Shown here piece after piece: positions 32,101 through 33,267 of a stretch of DNA of 33,267 nucleotides. Origin of the DNA: Klebsormidium nitens (Eukaryota; Streptophyta; Klebsormidiophyceae; Klebsormidiales; Klebsormidiaceae); the NCBI GenBank assembly GCA_000708835.1, contig DF237672.1, positions 8,467-41,733 on the forward strand. Reading direction: 5' to 3'. The translations under genes were made by a program, and so were the position numbers. Position 1 is the first letter of the stretch. Every line of letters begins with the position of its first letter. The notes below the pieces were generated by a model that worked only from the letters and a program-made list of their open reading frames with translations, did no database searches and was not told the origin of the DNA.

Positions 32101-32765
32101 TTCAGCCTGGTCTCCCTTTATGCTGCTTTCAATGTAATGCTAGTTCTGATTTGTTCAAGGCACTACTATGCACAGATCAAATGGTCCAAGAAGTCGAACC
32201 TGCTGACCTTTACTATCCGTTGCTGGGGATCCTTTCAATAAACCGGTGTGCAAGCTTTAGGACTATCAAAATAAAGAGGACTTGGCGCAGGGCTGTACTG
32301 GACAGAAAGACCATCGTCTACATCAAACTTCCAACAACTTTTCCATTGTGTATTATTTCTCTTAGCAGCTGATGTTTTGATTCTTGGATTGTGCTTGTCA
32401 CATACTCCATCTTTTTGCAAAGATTCTGAGAGACTCCCAACTCGTATGCAATTAGCGAAATGGACGAAACAGGACTGACAAGAATAGATTAGAATGGTCC
32501 TCATCTTTGCTTTCCATACACAGAGCTTTTGTTTCCTTGATTGAGTAGCCATTGGTCAGTTGACGTCATGCATGGCTGAGACAGTGGTATCAATTCCTGC
32601 ACCATGGAGGATATGCACACTCACTGAGTTCCCAGCGCCGACGGTGGCAAACCCATTCACTTCATCAACGATGACCAGGCCAACCCGCTTGTCTCCTGCC
32701 TTGTACTGCTCATGCAGCAACGGCAGCTCGCTGTTGAGCAAACGCATCAGACCCTCGGTACTCAT
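29133..32765 (-). CDS. NIC: Nicotinamidase (isochorismatase-like hydrolase, plant NIC type)
   Basis: Five exons on the minus strand: 32765-32625, 31624-31442, 30869-30735, 30018-29827, 29207-29133. All introns are phase 0 GT-AG; the total is 726 nt (241 aa), the usual length for plant nicotinamidases. The enzyme hydrolyses nicotinamide to nicotinate and ammonia in NAD salvage. Visible active-site residues are D34 (VIVDEVNGF), K124 (YKDCADGFVG) and the nucleophile C164 (GTCTDVCVLDF). The metal ligands fit D82 and H84 (FMDLHEM) and H96 (SKHC). Further family motifs are WPVLAF, ALSARNH, DGCATSDMP and SAHPQ, then HYMGLYIM near the C terminus. No targeting peptide is evident, so a cytosolic or nuclear location is likely. 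The start at 32765 is the first ATG of the exon and gives the normal N-terminal length. Confidence 0.92.
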
Positions 32766-33267
32766 GGCTGCAGACCAACTCTAAAACAACGAAGCATCAA
32801 CCCGCAAAATTGCTGTGCGCCTCCAATTTTGGCTCGCTGGACCTCAGAACAAGCTGTGCTACCTTTGCATGTCGATTTTCTGTGTGGTCGCCAAAAGGAA
32901 CTGCATTGCGGCAGCTCAAAGAGCTGGGTGCTGTTGTTGCGAAGCGCCATGTGTCCTCCACGTGATTATGCTCAGCAAAAGCACTGCAGTGCAGAAGCCC
33001 AGCTCGCCAGCTTGCTGATCAATGAAGTTAAGCGCGGCGTTCATCTTAACATTTCAGTCCAGGTCAGATCCTAACCCGGCTTAAACTCGCCATGTCCACG
33101 CCGATTAAGTTTCACGGCGGGGCGAAATCTGATCTACTGAGGTCGGAGCACGTCCTGAACGCTGCCGTTTACGACAACGGGCAACGACGGTCGTTCAGAC
33201 CAAAGTCGGTTAATTGCTGCCCGGTGTTAACTCCAATAGCCAATAACTCCAATATATGATTGTGACT
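32766..33267. promoter_or_regulatory. Upstream region of the nicotinamidase gene with a G-box
   Basis: A plant G-box, CACGTG, is at 32959-32964, about 195 bp upstream of the start codon. Farther out (about 33229-33253) AACTCCAATA occurs twice around another CCAAT, giving three CCAAT/ATTGG boxes within about 25 bp. The open frames here overlap on both strands and look like chance. The gene beyond the window edge is not visible. Confidence 0.4.

Overview
The window looks like nuclear DNA of a green-lineage eukaryote, most likely a streptophyte (charophyte-grade) alga of the Klebsormidium type. The reasons are plant-type genes (a RUS/DUF647 gene and a plant-type nicotinamidase), moderate GC content, many short GT-AG introns and compact genes. 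The species is inference, not proven.

Layout. (1) 561-6303, minus: a nine-exon gene. Its reading frame joins an AT-hook-like basic N terminus, a GRF-type zinc finger, a 2A-like VERNPGP motif, a P-loop NTPase with a DQ Walker B, and a restriction-endonuclease-fold nuclease tail. The NTPase and nuclease part looks like Crinkler/RHS-type ('CR') effectors. (2) 8156-14138, minus: a six-exon RUS-family gene with a 386-residue disordered first exon. (3) 14682-23124, plus: an eight-exon gene divergent from RUS across 543 bp. It encodes a basic, disordered, coiled-coil protein with a globular C-terminal domain I cannot name. (4) 24.8-27.5 kb, plus: short weakly supported exon chains. (5) 29133-32765, minus: a complete five-exon nicotinamidase with its catalytic residues intact.

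The most striking signal is structural. In the two neighbouring genes RUS and 14682-23124, several exon edges are followed (donor side) or preceded (acceptor side) by tandem, progressively decayed copies. Each copy holds the splice site plus a few tens of exon bases, and copies lie about 120-175 bp apart inside the introns. I call these exon-edge ladders. Around RUS exon 3 there is a ladder on both sides, and the reading frame stays open through the nearest copies for 312 codons, so use of the copied sites could give longer in-frame isoforms.

The functions are otherwise unrelated: NAD salvage (nicotinamidase), a DUF647 membrane protein, a probably nuclear coiled-coil protein and a putative nuclease effector or transposon-derived gene. 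Intron phases set the last one apart: it is mostly phase 1, while the other three are almost entirely phase 0. All gene models were assembled by eye from splice signals and phase agreement. No database search was possible, so family names rest on motif recognition.
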